Below, one piece after another: positions 1 to 7,411 of a stretch of DNA of 64,000 nucleotides. Numbering within the stretch: position 1 is the stretch's first letter; each line of letters begins with the position of its first letter. A program made the translations under genes and the position numbers. This stretch comes from Tenacibaculum tangerinum (GTDB lineage Bacteria > Bacteroidota > Bacteroidia > Flavobacteriales > Flavobacteriaceae). The notes beneath the pieces are model-generated. The model was not told the origin of the DNA. It made no database searches and saw only the letters and a program-made list of their open reading frames with translations. The DNA lies in contig NZ_CP122539.1 of the NCBI RefSeq assembly GCF_029853675.1, positions 667,001-731,000 of the forward strand, in the 5' to 3' direction.

Positions 1-278
1 AATGCTTTGTTTTGGTACTCTTCTTTAGTAATAGAGGTCTTGATAGGGTTAATTGGATTTGTTTTATCAATCGTAACTTTACACAATAGTACTGTTAAAG
101 GTGAAATTTCTTTTAGAACTGTGGCAATTTTTTCTGCTAAAAAGAAACCATTATCGGCAATACCAGCAATAATAATCGCTGTCTCGCTACTATTACTTTC
201 GTAGATTTGAAAGGCAATTCGGCGAATTTTCTGTTCAATTTGAGTAGTATTAAGAATAATATTGTTTATTTCGGTCAT
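1..278 (-). CDS. Phosphoribosyltransferase (N-terminal part, cut by window edge)
   Basis: Reading the minus strand from the ATG at 276-278 gives an open frame that runs off the left edge after about 92 codons. It begins MTEINNIILNTTQIEQKIRR and continues with an IIIAGIADNGFFLAEKIA segment. That layout (helix, then a hydrophobic strand, then a glycine turn and a helix) matches the start of type I phosphoribosyltransferases of the PyrR/hypoxanthine type. The PRPP-binding motif would lie outside the window. It is followed 27 bases upstream by the minus-strand S4 protein gene, so the two are probably co-transcribed. The family call is inference from a partial sequence. Confidence 0.7.
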   Translation of the reverse strand, partial: MTEINNIILNTTQIEQKIRRIAFQIYESNSSETAIIIAGIADNGFFLAEKIATVLKEISPLTVLLCKVTIDKTNPINPIKTSITKEEYQNKA

Positions 279-305
279 TTTATAACAGTTTTACGTACTT
301 CTAGA

Positions 306-695
306 TTACAAATTAACATCATTTTTGTTAGAATCCTCGTAATAATCGTCAATATCACGGCGATCTTTCTTAGTAGGACGCCCCATTCCTTTTTTGCGAT
401 AGTAATCTTTAGAATATTTTAATAATTCGGTTTTTTCAAACTCTTCTTTCGGGGTTAAATCTTTTCTGTATAAATCTACCAATTTAGCACCTACACGGTT
501 CGGGGGTATATCGAGCACTTTTATTTTGTAGTTGATTTGGTTTTTTCTAACCGTAATTTCTTCATCGCCAAAGATTTCTTTTGACGGTTTGAGATTTGTT
601 CCCTGTAGCTTTACATGCCCCTTTTTACAAGCATCTGTGGCAATACTGCGGGTTTTAAATAAGCGAATGCACCACAAATATTTGTCAATTCTCAT
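306..695 (-). CDS. S4-domain RNA-binding protein (Hsp15/HslR-like)
   Basis: The 129-residue protein opens with MRIDKYLWCIRLFKTRSIAT, the classic start of the S4 RNA-binding fold in Hsp15 (HslR). A KKGHVKLQG segment and a very basic, charged C-terminal tail follow. HslR in E. coli binds 50S subunits carrying nascent chains and helps recycle stalled complexes. This homologue has the same length and domain order, so a role in binding rRNA or stalled ribosomes is plausible but not shown. A strong minus-strand promoter box lies about 35 bases upstream. The partial phosphoribosyltransferase follows downstream on the same strand. Confidence 0.88.
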   Translation of the reverse strand: MRIDKYLWCIRLFKTRSIATDACKKGHVKLQGTNLKPSKEIFGDEEITVRKNQINYKIKVLDIPPNRVGAKLVDLYRKDLTPKEEFEKTELLKYSKDYYRKKGMGRPTKKDRRDIDDYYEDSNKNDVNL

Positions 696-728
696 ATTAA
701 AAGTTAATTTTTACCAATTCATTTTTTG

Positions 729-736
729 CAAAGGTA
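729..736 (-). promoter_or_regulatory. Promoter -7 box for the S4-protein gene
   Basis: On the minus strand this reads TACCTTTG followed by C, an exact match to the Bacteroidetes -7 consensus TAnnTTTG. It lies 34 bases upstream of the S4-protein ATG. A clear -33 TTTG element is not visible. Confidence 0.6.
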
Positions 737-774
737 TAAAAATGGTAAATTGCGCGTTAAAATTTCAGAACTAA

Positions 775-1656
775 ATGATAAAATTTAAACATGTACTGTG
801 TACAGCGATTGTAAGTGTAGTATTGTATGCCTGTGGAAGTGATACGAATCCTCGGGTGGATGATTTTGACCATGAGGCCCAAGCTGTAATTGACAACGAT
901 TCTTTGGTTGTGTTTTTAAAAAACAACTATTATAATGAAGTTCTCGACTCTGTAAAACCAATTACAAACGGTGAGACTCCTTTATTTGAAGATGATAAGT
1001 TAGTAACTAAAGAAGTAACCGAAAATGATATTAACTATACACTATATTATTACGTAAATAGAGTTGGTAATCCTGCGGAAGATAAAGGTTTTCCAACCGT
1101 AATGGATTCGGTATATGCGAAATACAGAGGGCAACGAATTGTTAATAGAGATAGTTTAAGCCGTGATTTTGATAAAAACACCACTTGGTTTTCTCTAAAT
1201 AATGTAATTAGAGGCTGGACCTATAGTCTTGTTGAATTTAAAGGTGGAAACAATGTTACCGATAACGGTCCTATAACTTTTGAAGACGGAGGTAAAGGAA
1301 TATTATTTATCCCTTCTGGTTTGGCTTATAGAAATAGAGGAACGACGAATATACCTTCTAATTCAATATTGTTATTTTACGTTGAATTGTGGGATTTTGT
1401 AGAAGATACTGATGATGACGGTGATGGTGTGCCTTCTATGGATGAAGATATTGATGGAGATGGGAATGCGAGGAATGATGATACTGATAAAGATGGAATA
1501 CCTAATTATGTAGATACCGATGATGATGGTGATGGCGTTTTAACAAAAGATGAAGATAGAAATGGTGATGGAAATCCAGCAAATGATTTTAATGATCCAG
1601 ATAAACCAACTGTTCCTGATTATTTGAATAGAGATATCAGAGTAAAATCTGTATAA
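775..1656 (+). CDS. Lipoprotein with FKBP-like domain and calcium-binding aspartate repeats
   Basis: The 293-residue protein has a type II signal peptide ending at Cys20 (lipobox LYAC), so it is an anchored lipoprotein, probably in the outer membrane or facing the periplasm. Residues about 115-210 resemble FKBP peptidyl-prolyl isomerases of the kind common in flavobacteria (VIRGW near 144, [13 protein letters not shown] at 173-185, FYVELWDF near 201). Residues 211-270 form thrombospondin-type-3-like repeats rich in D-x-D-x-D-G, such as [20 protein letters not shown], which bind calcium. A divergent FKBP core may mean a structural rather than catalytic role. An intrinsic terminator follows. 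Confidence 0.85.
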   Translation: MIKFKHVLCTAIVSVVLYACGSDTNPRVDDFDHEAQAVIDNDSLVVFLKNNYYNEVLDSVKPITNGETPLFEDDKLVTKEVTENDINYTLYYYVNRVGNPAEDKGFPTVMDSVYAKYRGQRIVNRDSLSRDFDKNTTWFSLNNVIRGWTYSLVEFKGGNNVTDNGPITFEDGGKGILFIPSGLAYRNRGTTNIPSNSILLFYVELWDFVEDTDDDGDGVPSMDEDIDGDGNARNDDTDKDGIPNYVDTDDDGDGVLTKDEDRNGDGNPANDFNDPDKPTVPDYLNRDIRVKSV

Positions 1657-1701
1657 TCCTGAATAACAGTCATAGTTTTTATTAGGATTAAAGTTAAAAA
1701 A

Positions 1702-1736
1702 TCTCTCAACAAACGGTGCTTTGTTGAGAGATTTTC
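1702..1736 (+). terminator. Intrinsic terminator after the FKBP-like lipoprotein
   Basis: A perfect 12-bp stem (TCTCTCAACAAA at 1702-1713 with TTTGTTGAGAGA at 1720-1731) with a 6-base loop is followed by TTTT. Confidence 0.85.
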
Positions 1737-1775
1737 TGTTAATTTAATTACTTTTACTCAAAAAGAAAAAGTCTA

Positions 1776-2552
1776 ATGGCCTATATAATTATTACTATTT
1801 TACTTCTATTTATCATTTACAAGATTCTTAAAAAAGAAAAAAAGCAACCAAAGATTGTCAATATAGTTGAAATTCCAGCGCATTGGTATCCATTACTAGA
1901 AGAAAATGTGTTGTTTTACAAAAAATTGAATACCAAAGATCGGTTACATTTTAAAAAGAGAATTCAATCTTTTCTGAATAGTGTTGAAATAGTCGCGGTA
2001 GATTTTGAACTCGAAGATTTAGACATACTTTTAGTCGCTTCAAGTGCCGTTATTCCAGTATTCGGATTCAACAACTGGATGTATCCAAACCTAAAAGAAG
2101 TGATTATCTATCCCGATTATTTTAACGATAACCTTGAGTTTGCATCAAAATCTAAAAATAAAATCATTGGTGGATTGGTTGGAAACGGAATGTTTGAAAA
2201 TAAAATGATTTTATCAAGAAGAGCCTTACACCATGGATTCGCTAACAAAACAGATAAAGGAAATACGGGAATTCATGAGTTTGTTCACTTGCTTGACAAA
2301 TTAGACGGTACTATCGATGGAATTCCGAAAGCCTTATTAGACAATGAAAATTTGGTGCAATGGTTAGATGTGGTACATGATAAAATGGAAGCAATTAATA
2401 AAGATAAATCTGATATAAGAAACTATGGCGGAACTTCTAAAGAAGAGTTTTTTGCAGTGGCTTCCGAATATTTTTTTGAACGTCCGATGTTGTTAAAGAG
2501 AAAACATCCTGAGCTTTATAAAATGTTAGATGATTGTTTTAACATTGATTAA
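1776..2552 (+). CDS. M90-type zinc metallopeptidase (MtfA-like)
   Basis: The 258-residue protein starts with one membrane helix (residues 3-18), then a soluble domain with the zinc motif HEFVH at 167-171 followed by LLDKLDG, the signature of the M90/MtfA family. The FxAxxSEYFFERP segment near the C-terminus is also typical, and its Glu is the likely third ligand. In E. coli MtfA is a peptidase that interacts with the glucose regulator Mlc. Flavobacteria carry this membrane-anchored version, and its substrate is unknown. It stands alone between terminators and the next unknown gene. Confidence 0.85.
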   Translation: MAYIIITILLLFIIYKILKKEKKQPKIVNIVEIPAHWYPLLEENVLFYKKLNTKDRLHFKKRIQSFLNSVEIVAVDFELEDLDILLVASSAVIPVFGFNNWMYPNLKEVIIYPDYFNDNLEFASKSKNKIIGGLVGNGMFENKMILSRRALHHGFANKTDKGNTGIHEFVHLLDKLDGTIDGIPKALLDNENLVQWLDVVHDKMEAINKDKSDIRNYGGTSKEEFFAVASEYFFERPMLLKRKHPELYKMLDDCFNID

Positions 2553-2599
2553 TGACTTATGTTAAATATAATTTTAGCATATAAACCAAATAGGTAATT

Positions 2600-3337
2600 A
2601 TGAAAATAGTTATTAGAGAACTGTATGAATTTAAAGACAGAATTTATGAAGTAGCTTCTTTAGAAGATGTGATGATTACGCTAAAGCAGATTCAGTTCTA
2701 TTCTAAATTTAATTTTATTGTATTTAAAGTAAATTCAGAGGAAGATTATGAAGGAATAAGATTGAACAAAAACGGAAAACAGTATTACATTGAGTATTTT
2801 GATCAGGATATATCAAATCTTGATAAGCATGAAATTTATTCTATTTCTGATTATTATGGTTATTTGAGAAACTTTCTAAATGAGAAAGAGAAGAAGACAA
2901 AAAATTTATTTGAAAAATTAACTTCAAAAAAGAAGGAAGAAGAGAAAGTAAAATATGAAAAATGGAAAAGGGAATATAAGAATTCAAAAAAAACTAATAT
3001 AGCAAAGATTACCAAAAGTATCATCGTTGGTTTGTCGCTAATTCTATTGGCTTGGTATGTGTTAAATTTATTGTATACTGGAAATTATAAGTTCATTGGT
3101 CAAGAGACCGAAGTCGTTCAAGCGGAAATTTATAAAACAAATAAGGCCTATGTTCCAGGTGGAGGATATTATCAAAGAATTTATTATAAATTCAAATTTG
3201 AAGGAAAGAATTACAACGATATTACAAGAATCAATAGGTTTGTAGGAAAGAGAAAAATTGGAGACAAAATGAAGTTAAAAGTTTCAAAATCGAACCCTAT
3301 GAGGTATGTGATTTTAGAATATTTACCTTCACAATAG
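2600..3337 (+). CDS. Hypothetical membrane protein, DUF3592-like C-terminus
   Basis: I do not recognise this 245-residue protein as a named family. Residues 1-95 look like a small cytoplasmic alpha/beta domain. Residues 95-135 are highly charged and probably coiled coil (many K and E). A single transmembrane helix follows at about 139-162. The extracytoplasmic C-terminus (about 170-245) contains YYKFKFEGKNYNDITRI and GDKMKLKVSKSNPM, a pattern seen in DUF3592-type domains. It lies 47 bases after the metallopeptidase on the same strand, so the two could share a transcript. Confidence 0.7.
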   Translation: MKIVIRELYEFKDRIYEVASLEDVMITLKQIQFYSKFNFIVFKVNSEEDYEGIRLNKNGKQYYIEYFDQDISNLDKHEIYSISDYYGYLRNFLNEKEKKTKNLFEKLTSKKKEEEKVKYEKWKREYKNSKKTNIAKITKSIIVGLSLILLAWYVLNLLYTGNYKFIGQETEVVQAEIYKTNKAYVPGGGYYQRIYYKFKFEGKNYNDITRINRFVGKRKIGDKMKLKVSKSNPMRYVILEYLPSQ

Positions 3338-3391
3338 CTTGAGAAACCTTAATTTATAATCAATCTAAGCACTTTACTCAAATAAAAATGG

Positions 3392-3399
3392 CATATTTG
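3392..3399 (+). promoter_or_regulatory. Candidate promoter of attenuator-like leader 1
   Basis: CATATTTG matches the Bacteroidetes -7 box TAnnTTTG at seven of eight positions. A CTTTA element lies upstream at the expected distance. Transcription would begin near 3405 and run through the short leader frame to the terminator at 3523-3559. Confidence 0.35.
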
Positions 3400-3436
3400 T
3401 CGTCAAATACATAATAAAACAATAAAATATTAACCT

Positions 3437-3499
3437 ATGATAATACTATTTGATTACATAATGGACGCACAAAAGCGATTTCTATGGTGTTACCAATAG
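3437..3499 (+). CDS. Candidate leader peptide 1 (20 residues, aromatic codons near the stop)
   Basis: The frame reads MIILFDYIMDAQKRFLWCYQ and stops at TAG. A second in-frame ATG at 3461 would give a 12-residue peptide. Phe, Trp and Tyr codons cluster just before the stop (3479-3493), as in amino-acid-sensing attenuators. The segment TGGACGC (3462-3468) inside the frame is an exact complement of GCGTCCA (3527-3533), the 5' arm of the following terminator. It could therefore form an antiterminator. No aromatic biosynthesis gene follows, so what it controls is unclear. Translation is inferred, not shown. Confidence 0.35.
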   Translation: MIILFDYIMDAQKRFLWCYQ

Positions 3500-3522
3500 G
3501 TTATTGTAGTATAAAATCACTT

Positions 3523-3559
3523 AAAAGCGTCCAAGTTGTAAAATTTGGACGCTTTTTTT
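3523..3559 (+). terminator. Intrinsic terminator / attenuator 1
   Basis: The stem AAAGCGTCCAA (3524-3534) pairs with TTGGACGCTTT (3545-3555) and is followed by a T run. The 5' arm can alternatively pair with TGGACGC at 3462-3468 in the leader frame. That mutually exclusive arrangement is typical of attenuators. Confidence 0.75.
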
Positions 3560-3711
3560 ATAAAAAATTTTCAAGCTATTGAAAACATCGTGTAAAGTAC
3601 TACATCGTTCTGCATCAGTAGATTAGTTATCTGAAGAAATTCGGACAGGAATTCTATTTCTTATATTCAGTTTAACTATTTGATTTTCAATAAAATAAAA
3701 TTAAAAAATAG

Positions 3712-3742
3712 TTGCATAATTCAAAAAAGCCTCACATCTTTG
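3712..3742 (+). promoter_or_regulatory. Promoter of attenuator-like leader 2 upstream of rtcB
   Basis: TTG (3712-3714) and CATCTTTG (3735-3742, seven of eight matches to TAnnTTTG) are spaced by 20 bases, as in flavobacterial sigma-A promoters. The start site would be near 3748, giving a leader of about 35 bases before the ATG at 3783. Confidence 0.5.
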
Positions 3743-3782
3743 CATCGCAATTATGCAAAAACAATTTTAAAAACGAAGTAAC

Positions 3783-3866
3783 ATGTTCAAATATCAATTA
3801 AACATAAGTACATCAAAAGAACTAGGTTCTTGTGTACAACTGCTTCGCGATTTTCTTCATACATAG
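3783..3866 (+). CDS. Candidate leader peptide 2 upstream of the rtcB-prfH operon
   Basis: A 27-residue frame starts at ATG 3783 (MFKYQLNISTSKELG, then SCVQLLRDFLHT) and ends at TAG. Its last codons contain TTCGCGATTTT (3843-3853), a near copy of the 3' arm of the terminator that follows (TTCGGATTTT, with one extra C). This part of the leader can pair with the terminator's 5' arm and block it. A translating ribosome would cover this segment and let the terminator form, whereas a ribosome stalled upstream would leave it free. This is inference. There is no homology support, and the peptide shows no run of a single amino acid. Confidence 0.4.
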   Translation: MFKYQLNISTSKELGSCVQLLRDFLHT

Positions 3867-3887
3867 AAATAACACAATTTATATATG

Positions 3888-3925
3888 AAAAATCCGAAGC
3901 CAAATTAAAGTTTCGGATTTTTTTT
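3888..3925 (+). terminator. Intrinsic terminator / attenuator 2, 118 bases before rtcB
   Basis: The 11-bp stem AAAAATCCGAA (3888-3898) with TTCGGATTTTT (3912-3922) and a following T run is a strong intrinsic terminator. Its 5' arm is also complementary, with one bulge, to TTCGCGATTTT at 3843-3853 in the leader frame. From here to the rtcB ATG there is only a weak promoter-like TACCTTTT at 3966-3973. Confidence 0.78.
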
Positions 3926-4042
3926 ATGCTATACATTTCCGTCTTAGTACAATTTTTCCGAAACCTACCTTTTAAAGTAATAGTCTCGAATGATTTTTGA
4001 GAAAAGAAAGCTATTACTATTGATTACAGAAAATTAGAAATA

Positions 4043-5434
4043 ATGGGGAAAAAATTAAAAGGGAAAGACCTAATCAATTTAGGATTTCCAAAGAATAATA
4101 GCATAAACATCGCCTTAGGGCAAATTAACCGATACAGAAAAAAAGAAAAGAAAGAGCGTATTTTAGAAGAAGCAAAAGACGTGTTGCTTCATCCAGAAAA
4201 CTATCAAGGAAATGCGATTTGGGGGAAAGTTGCAGAAGGTTTAACAAAACCAGTAGAAGTTAAAATGCATCAATTACGAAATACGAGAGCACCCTTTTCA
4301 ATTTACGGAGAAAACGAAATTGATGAGCAAGCAAAGTATCAATTGTACGATGCATTAAAACTACCCATAGCAGTGCAAGGCGCATTAATGCCCGACGCAC
4401 ATTCGGGTTACGGTTTGCCCATAGGAGGTGTTTTAGCAACAGAGAATGCTGTAATTCCTTACGGTGTAGGATTGGATATTGGGTGTAGAATGGCATTGAG
4501 TATTCTTCCAATGAAAGCATCGTATTTAAAAGGGAAGCAACACCAACTAGAAAATATTTTAAAAGAACACACCAAGTTTGGAATGTATGAAACACATGAT
4601 AAAAAACAAGATCATGAAATTTTTGAACGAAAGGAATTTCAAGACATTCCATTAGTAAAAAAGTTAAAAACAAAAGCATACAACCAATTAGGAACTTCTG
4701 GAGGTGGAAATCACTTTGTGGAGTTTGGAATTGTAAACATAACAGATGAGAACAATGAATTTAATGTTCCAGTAGGTGAATACGTAGGATTACTAACGCA
4801 TAGCGGATCAAGAGGTTTAGGTGCTAATATAGCGAAACACTATACCTATTTAGCAACAAAACAGTGTCCGCTACCAAAAAATGTACAGCATTTAGCGTGG
4901 TTAGATTTGAATACGCACGACGGACAAGAATATTGGTTAGCCATGAATTTAGCGGGCGATTATGCAAAAGCATGTCACGATAGTATTCATAAACGAATTA
5001 CCAAGTTGCTAGGTGTAAAACCATTAACTATGATTGAAAATCATCACAATTTTGCTTGGAAAGAACAAGTACATGGTGAAGAAAGAATTGTTCATAGAAA
5101 AGGAGCAACACCAGCAGGTAAAGGAGTTTTAGGAATAATTCCAGGTTCTATGACCGCACCAGGATTTATTGTTCGAGGTTTAGGAAACCAAGAAAGTTTG
5201 CAATCGGCATCACACGGAGCAGGTAGAAAACATTCTAGAAGAAAGTGTAAAGAGAAATTTACCAAAAGTGATATCAAACATCAATTAAAAATGAACGATG
5301 TTACGCTTATTGGAGGCGGAGTAGATGAAGCGCCCATGGCATACAAAAACATTAAAAAAATCATGGCGAATCAGCAAGAATTAGTTGAAGTTGTTGGAAC
5401 ATTTACACCAAAGATTGTACGAATGGATAGGTAA
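4043..5434 (+). CDS. rtcB: RtcB-type RNA ligase
   Basis: The 463-residue protein has the full RtcB signature. It shows PDAHSGYGLPIGG (117-129), GLDIGCRMA with metal-ligand Cys148, GGGNHFVEF (N223, H224), HSGSRGLG (H253), NHHNFAW (334-340) and HRKGATPAGKG. His351 aligns with the histidine that becomes guanylylated. RtcB joins a 2',3'-cyclic phosphate or 3'-phosphate RNA end to a 5'-OH using GTP and manganese. The short type found next to prfH is associated with repair of cleaved 16S rRNA. Here it heads a cluster with a nucleotidyltransferase and prfH. Expression may be gated by the leader and terminator at 3712-3925. The ATG at 4043 is the first in frame and gives the expected length. Confidence 0.95.
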   Translation: MGKKLKGKDLINLGFPKNNSINIALGQINRYRKKEKKERILEEAKDVLLHPENYQGNAIWGKVAEGLTKPVEVKMHQLRNTRAPFSIYGENEIDEQAKYQLYDALKLPIAVQGALMPDAHSGYGLPIGGVLATENAVIPYGVGLDIGCRMALSILPMKASYLKGKQHQLENILKEHTKFGMYETHDKKQDHEIFERKEFQDIPLVKKLKTKAYNQLGTSGGGNHFVEFGIVNITDENNEFNVPVGEYVGLLTHSGSRGLGANIAKHYTYLATKQCPLPKNVQHLAWLDLNTHDGQEYWLAMNLAGDYAKACHDSIHKRITKLLGVKPLTMIENHHNFAWKEQVHGEERIVHRKGATPAGKGVLGIIPGSMTAPGFIVRGLGNQESLQSASHGAGRKHSRRKCKEKFTKSDIKHQLKMNDVTLIGGGVDEAPMAYKNIKKIMANQQELVEVVGTFTPKIVRMDR

Positions 5435-5440
5435 AAAAAT

Positions 5441-5537
5441 CGTCATTCCGGAGGAGATAACGACTGAAGGAATCTGTTGTTTACTGAACTAAATTCAGGC
5501 TTAAACAAAAAGATTGCCTCATTTCACTCGCAATGAC
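5441..5537. repeat. Dispersed flavobacterial intergenic repeat
   Basis: The spacer between rtcB and the nucleotidyltransferase begins CGTCATTCCGGAGGAGATAA and ends CACTCGCAATGAC, so its ends are short inverted repeats (GTCATT/AATGAC). From memory, sequences of this form (CGTCATTGCGAG ... GGAATGACG) recur between genes in many Bacteroidetes genomes. It has no coding frame and no T-run terminator. It may alter mRNA stability between rtcB and the rest of the operon. Confidence 0.55.
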
Positions 5538-5552
5538 AAATAAAAGAAAACT

Positions 5553-6104
5553 ATGGGAGCAAATCATAACACAAGAAGATATGGAGAATTATGGCCTGAT
5601 TACCGAATAGAATTAGGCTTGAAAATATTAGAAAAATTAAAACAATGGATTATTGTTTCTGGAGGTTGGGCATGGCATTTTATGTCAGAAGTAAACCATA
5701 AAGAATACAAACATGCGCATGATCACAAAGACATAGACATTTTTGTAAATCCGAAAAATGTAGGAATTGTAATGCAGATTTTATTGGAAGAAGGTTTTCA
5801 AAAAGTTTGGACACGATACGATAAACTACAAAGTAATGAAAACTTTAGACGATACGAAAAAGTAGAATGGTTAGATATTGGAAGAGAAGTAAGAATTACC
5901 ATTGATTTTTTCGAATCAAAATCGCTTAAAACTATTGAAGTAAATGGGTGGAATGTTGTAGATCCTGAAACCTTATTGAGTTTCTATTCAAATATTCATT
6001 CAAGTGATAAATGTTGGGCGGTAAAAGGAGCATTACAATTAGTATCGGAACGTAAAAATCCAGTTGGTAATCCATTGTTATCTAAAAATCCTTTAGAAGG
6101 ATAG
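5553..6104 (+). CDS. Minimal nucleotidyltransferase-fold protein between rtcB and prfH
   Basis: The 183-residue protein has the core pattern of the polymerase-beta-like nucleotidyltransferase fold. It shows SGGWAWHF (Gly37-Gly38, the GG[S/W] helix-cap motif), HKDIDIFV carrying the metal-binding pair Asp60/Asp62, and a third acidic residue, Asp118, in RITIDFFE. Its length fits minimal transferases of the aminoglycoside-adenylyltransferase kind. It lies 118 bases after rtcB and 8 bases before prfH, so it most likely works in the same RNA repair or ribosome rescue process, perhaps adding or restoring a nucleotide at an RNA end. The substrate is unknown. A toxin or antibiotic-modifying role cannot be excluded. 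Confidence 0.8.
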   Translation: MGANHNTRRYGELWPDYRIELGLKILEKLKQWIIVSGGWAWHFMSEVNHKEYKHAHDHKDIDIFVNPKNVGIVMQILLEEGFQKVWTRYDKLQSNENFRRYEKVEWLDIGREVRITIDFFESKSLKTIEVNGWNVVDPETLLSFYSNIHSSDKCWAVKGALQLVSERKNPVGNPLLSKNPLEG

Positions 6105-6112
6105 TTTAATAC

Positions 6113-6799
6113 ATGGAAACAAAAACAATTCAGTTTACAGCAGGACGAGGTCCGGCAGAATGTACTTGGGTAGTTGCAAAAGTGTTAAAAAGGTTCATTC
6201 AAAATTGTAGAAATGCAGGAATAGCATACACGATTCTGCACCAAGAAAAAGGGGTTGAAAACGGAACAGTTCAATCTGTTTCGTTGCAACTCAAAGGTGA
6301 AAATTTGACAAGCTTTTTAAAAGATTGGCTTGGCACCATACAATGGATAGGAAAATCGACATTCAGAAAATACCATCAACGTAAAAACTGGTTTATTGGT
6401 TGTTTTGAATTGGAGTGCAGTAATGAGCTGAAAATGCATGAAAAGGATATCGAGTTTCAAGCGATTCGAAGTTCTGGTCCAGGGGGGCAGCATGTAAACA
6501 AAGTGAGTTCGGCAGTTCGTGCAAAACACAGCATAACAGGAATTCAAGTATTGGTTTCAGAAAGTCGTTCACAGCATCAAAATAAAAAGATAGCGATGCA
6601 GCGATTAACAGAGCAGTTGGCAAATTTTAATATACAGCAATTACAAAAGAACCTACAAAGCAAATGGGAAAATCATCTGAATTTAGAAAGAGGAAATCCA
6701 GTACAAGTATTTGTTGGAACTGATTTTAAGATGCAAAACAACAAGAAAAAATATAAAAAGACACGCAGTCAATTGAAAATGATTTGCGCAAACAATTAA
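6113..6799 (+). CDS. prfH: Peptide chain release factor homologue PrfH
   Basis: The 228-residue protein has the class I release-factor catalytic domain, with SGPGGQHVNKV containing the universal GGQ (124-126), followed by a basic C-terminal tail. It lacks the anticodon-mimic domain of RF1/RF2 and instead has a short N-terminal domain (1-105), as expected for PrfH. PrfH proteins paired with RtcB are known to release peptide from ribosomes whose 16S rRNA decoding centre has been cleaved, so that RtcB can reseal the RNA. Its position 8 bases after the nucleotidyltransferase and in the rtcB cluster fits that role. Confidence 0.93.
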   Translation: METKTIQFTAGRGPAECTWVVAKVLKRFIQNCRNAGIAYTILHQEKGVENGTVQSVSLQLKGENLTSFLKDWLGTIQWIGKSTFRKYHQRKNWFIGCFELECSNELKMHEKDIEFQAIRSSGPGGQHVNKVSSAVRAKHSITGIQVLVSESRSQHQNKKIAMQRLTEQLANFNIQQLQKNLQSKWENHLNLERGNPVQVFVGTDFKMQNNKKKYKKTRSQLKMICANN

Positions 6800-6805
6800 A
6801 CTAAA

Positions 6806-7321
6806 ATGAAAACATTAGCAAACAATTACATATTTAAGGCGTTAGACGCTTTTCCTTATGATTTAGAAGAAGCCGTAGAAGCATTGACCTATGCTTTAGC
6901 CTATGAAGAAAAAAATGTGGTAGCACTGTGCTTAATGGGACGCATTTATGCCGAACATTTGGGTGATTTTGAGAAGGCAAAGAAGTATTATACCGAAGCC
7001 TTGGCAGAAAACATGTACGCATTTAACGTATATCCACATTATATTAATGTGCTATTATGGAATGAGGATTATGAGGAAGTTAAACGATTTATTGATTTTG
7101 CACGAACTGTAAAAGGCTCTGACAAAGCAATTTTATATGTAGGAAAAGCGCAATTACATGAACAAAAGCAAGCATATAAAAAATCGCTACACTGTTTAAA
7201 ACTCGCTAAAAGATACACCTATAATGATGATTATATGCGAATTATAAAAGAGCATACAGAACGAGTGAAGGACAAACTTCCGAAGAAAAAGAAGAAAAAG
7301 AGTAAGAAAAAGCAGAAATAA
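6806..7321 (+). CDS. TPR-repeat protein in the rtcB-prfH cluster
   Basis: The 171-residue, all-helical protein contains tetratricopeptide-like repeats (for example ALCLMGRIYAEHLGDFEKAK at about 45-64 and a LYVGKAQLHEQKQAYKKSLH-type unit near 109-128). It ends in an extremely lysine-rich tail (KKKKKKSKKKQK), which suggests contact with RNA or the ribosome. It starts 6 bases after prfH stops, so it is very likely co-translated with it. No enzymatic motif is present. An adaptor role in the repair module is inference from position. Confidence 0.82.
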   Translation: MKTLANNYIFKALDAFPYDLEEAVEALTYALAYEEKNVVALCLMGRIYAEHLGDFEKAKKYYTEALAENMYAFNVYPHYINVLLWNEDYEEVKRFIDFARTVKGSDKAILYVGKAQLHEQKQAYKKSLHCLKLAKRYTYNDDYMRIIKEHTERVKDKLPKKKKKKSKKKQK

Positions 7322-7357
7322 TTTCAAACTACGCAAAAACATTACGCACTATTGTGT

Positions 7358-7365
7358 AATATTTG
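7358..7365 (+). promoter_or_regulatory. Candidate internal promoter before the exonuclease gene
   Basis: AATATTTG is close to the Bacteroidetes -7 box and lies 11 bases before ATG 7376 and 47 before ATG 7412. The exonuclease may therefore also be transcribed on its own. Confidence 0.3.
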
Positions 7366-7411
7366 TAGCGTATTTATGAAAAAGACAACTTTATTAAAAT
7401 TTTTAAAGAAA

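Noticed and set aside
7..204. 65-codon plus-strand frame at the window start
   Set aside because: It is antisense to the partial phosphoribosyltransferase, whose minus-strand reading is clearly protein-like.
4260..4679. 139-codon minus-strand frame inside rtcB
   Set aside because: Shadow of the conserved RtcB sequence on the other strand; no family signature.
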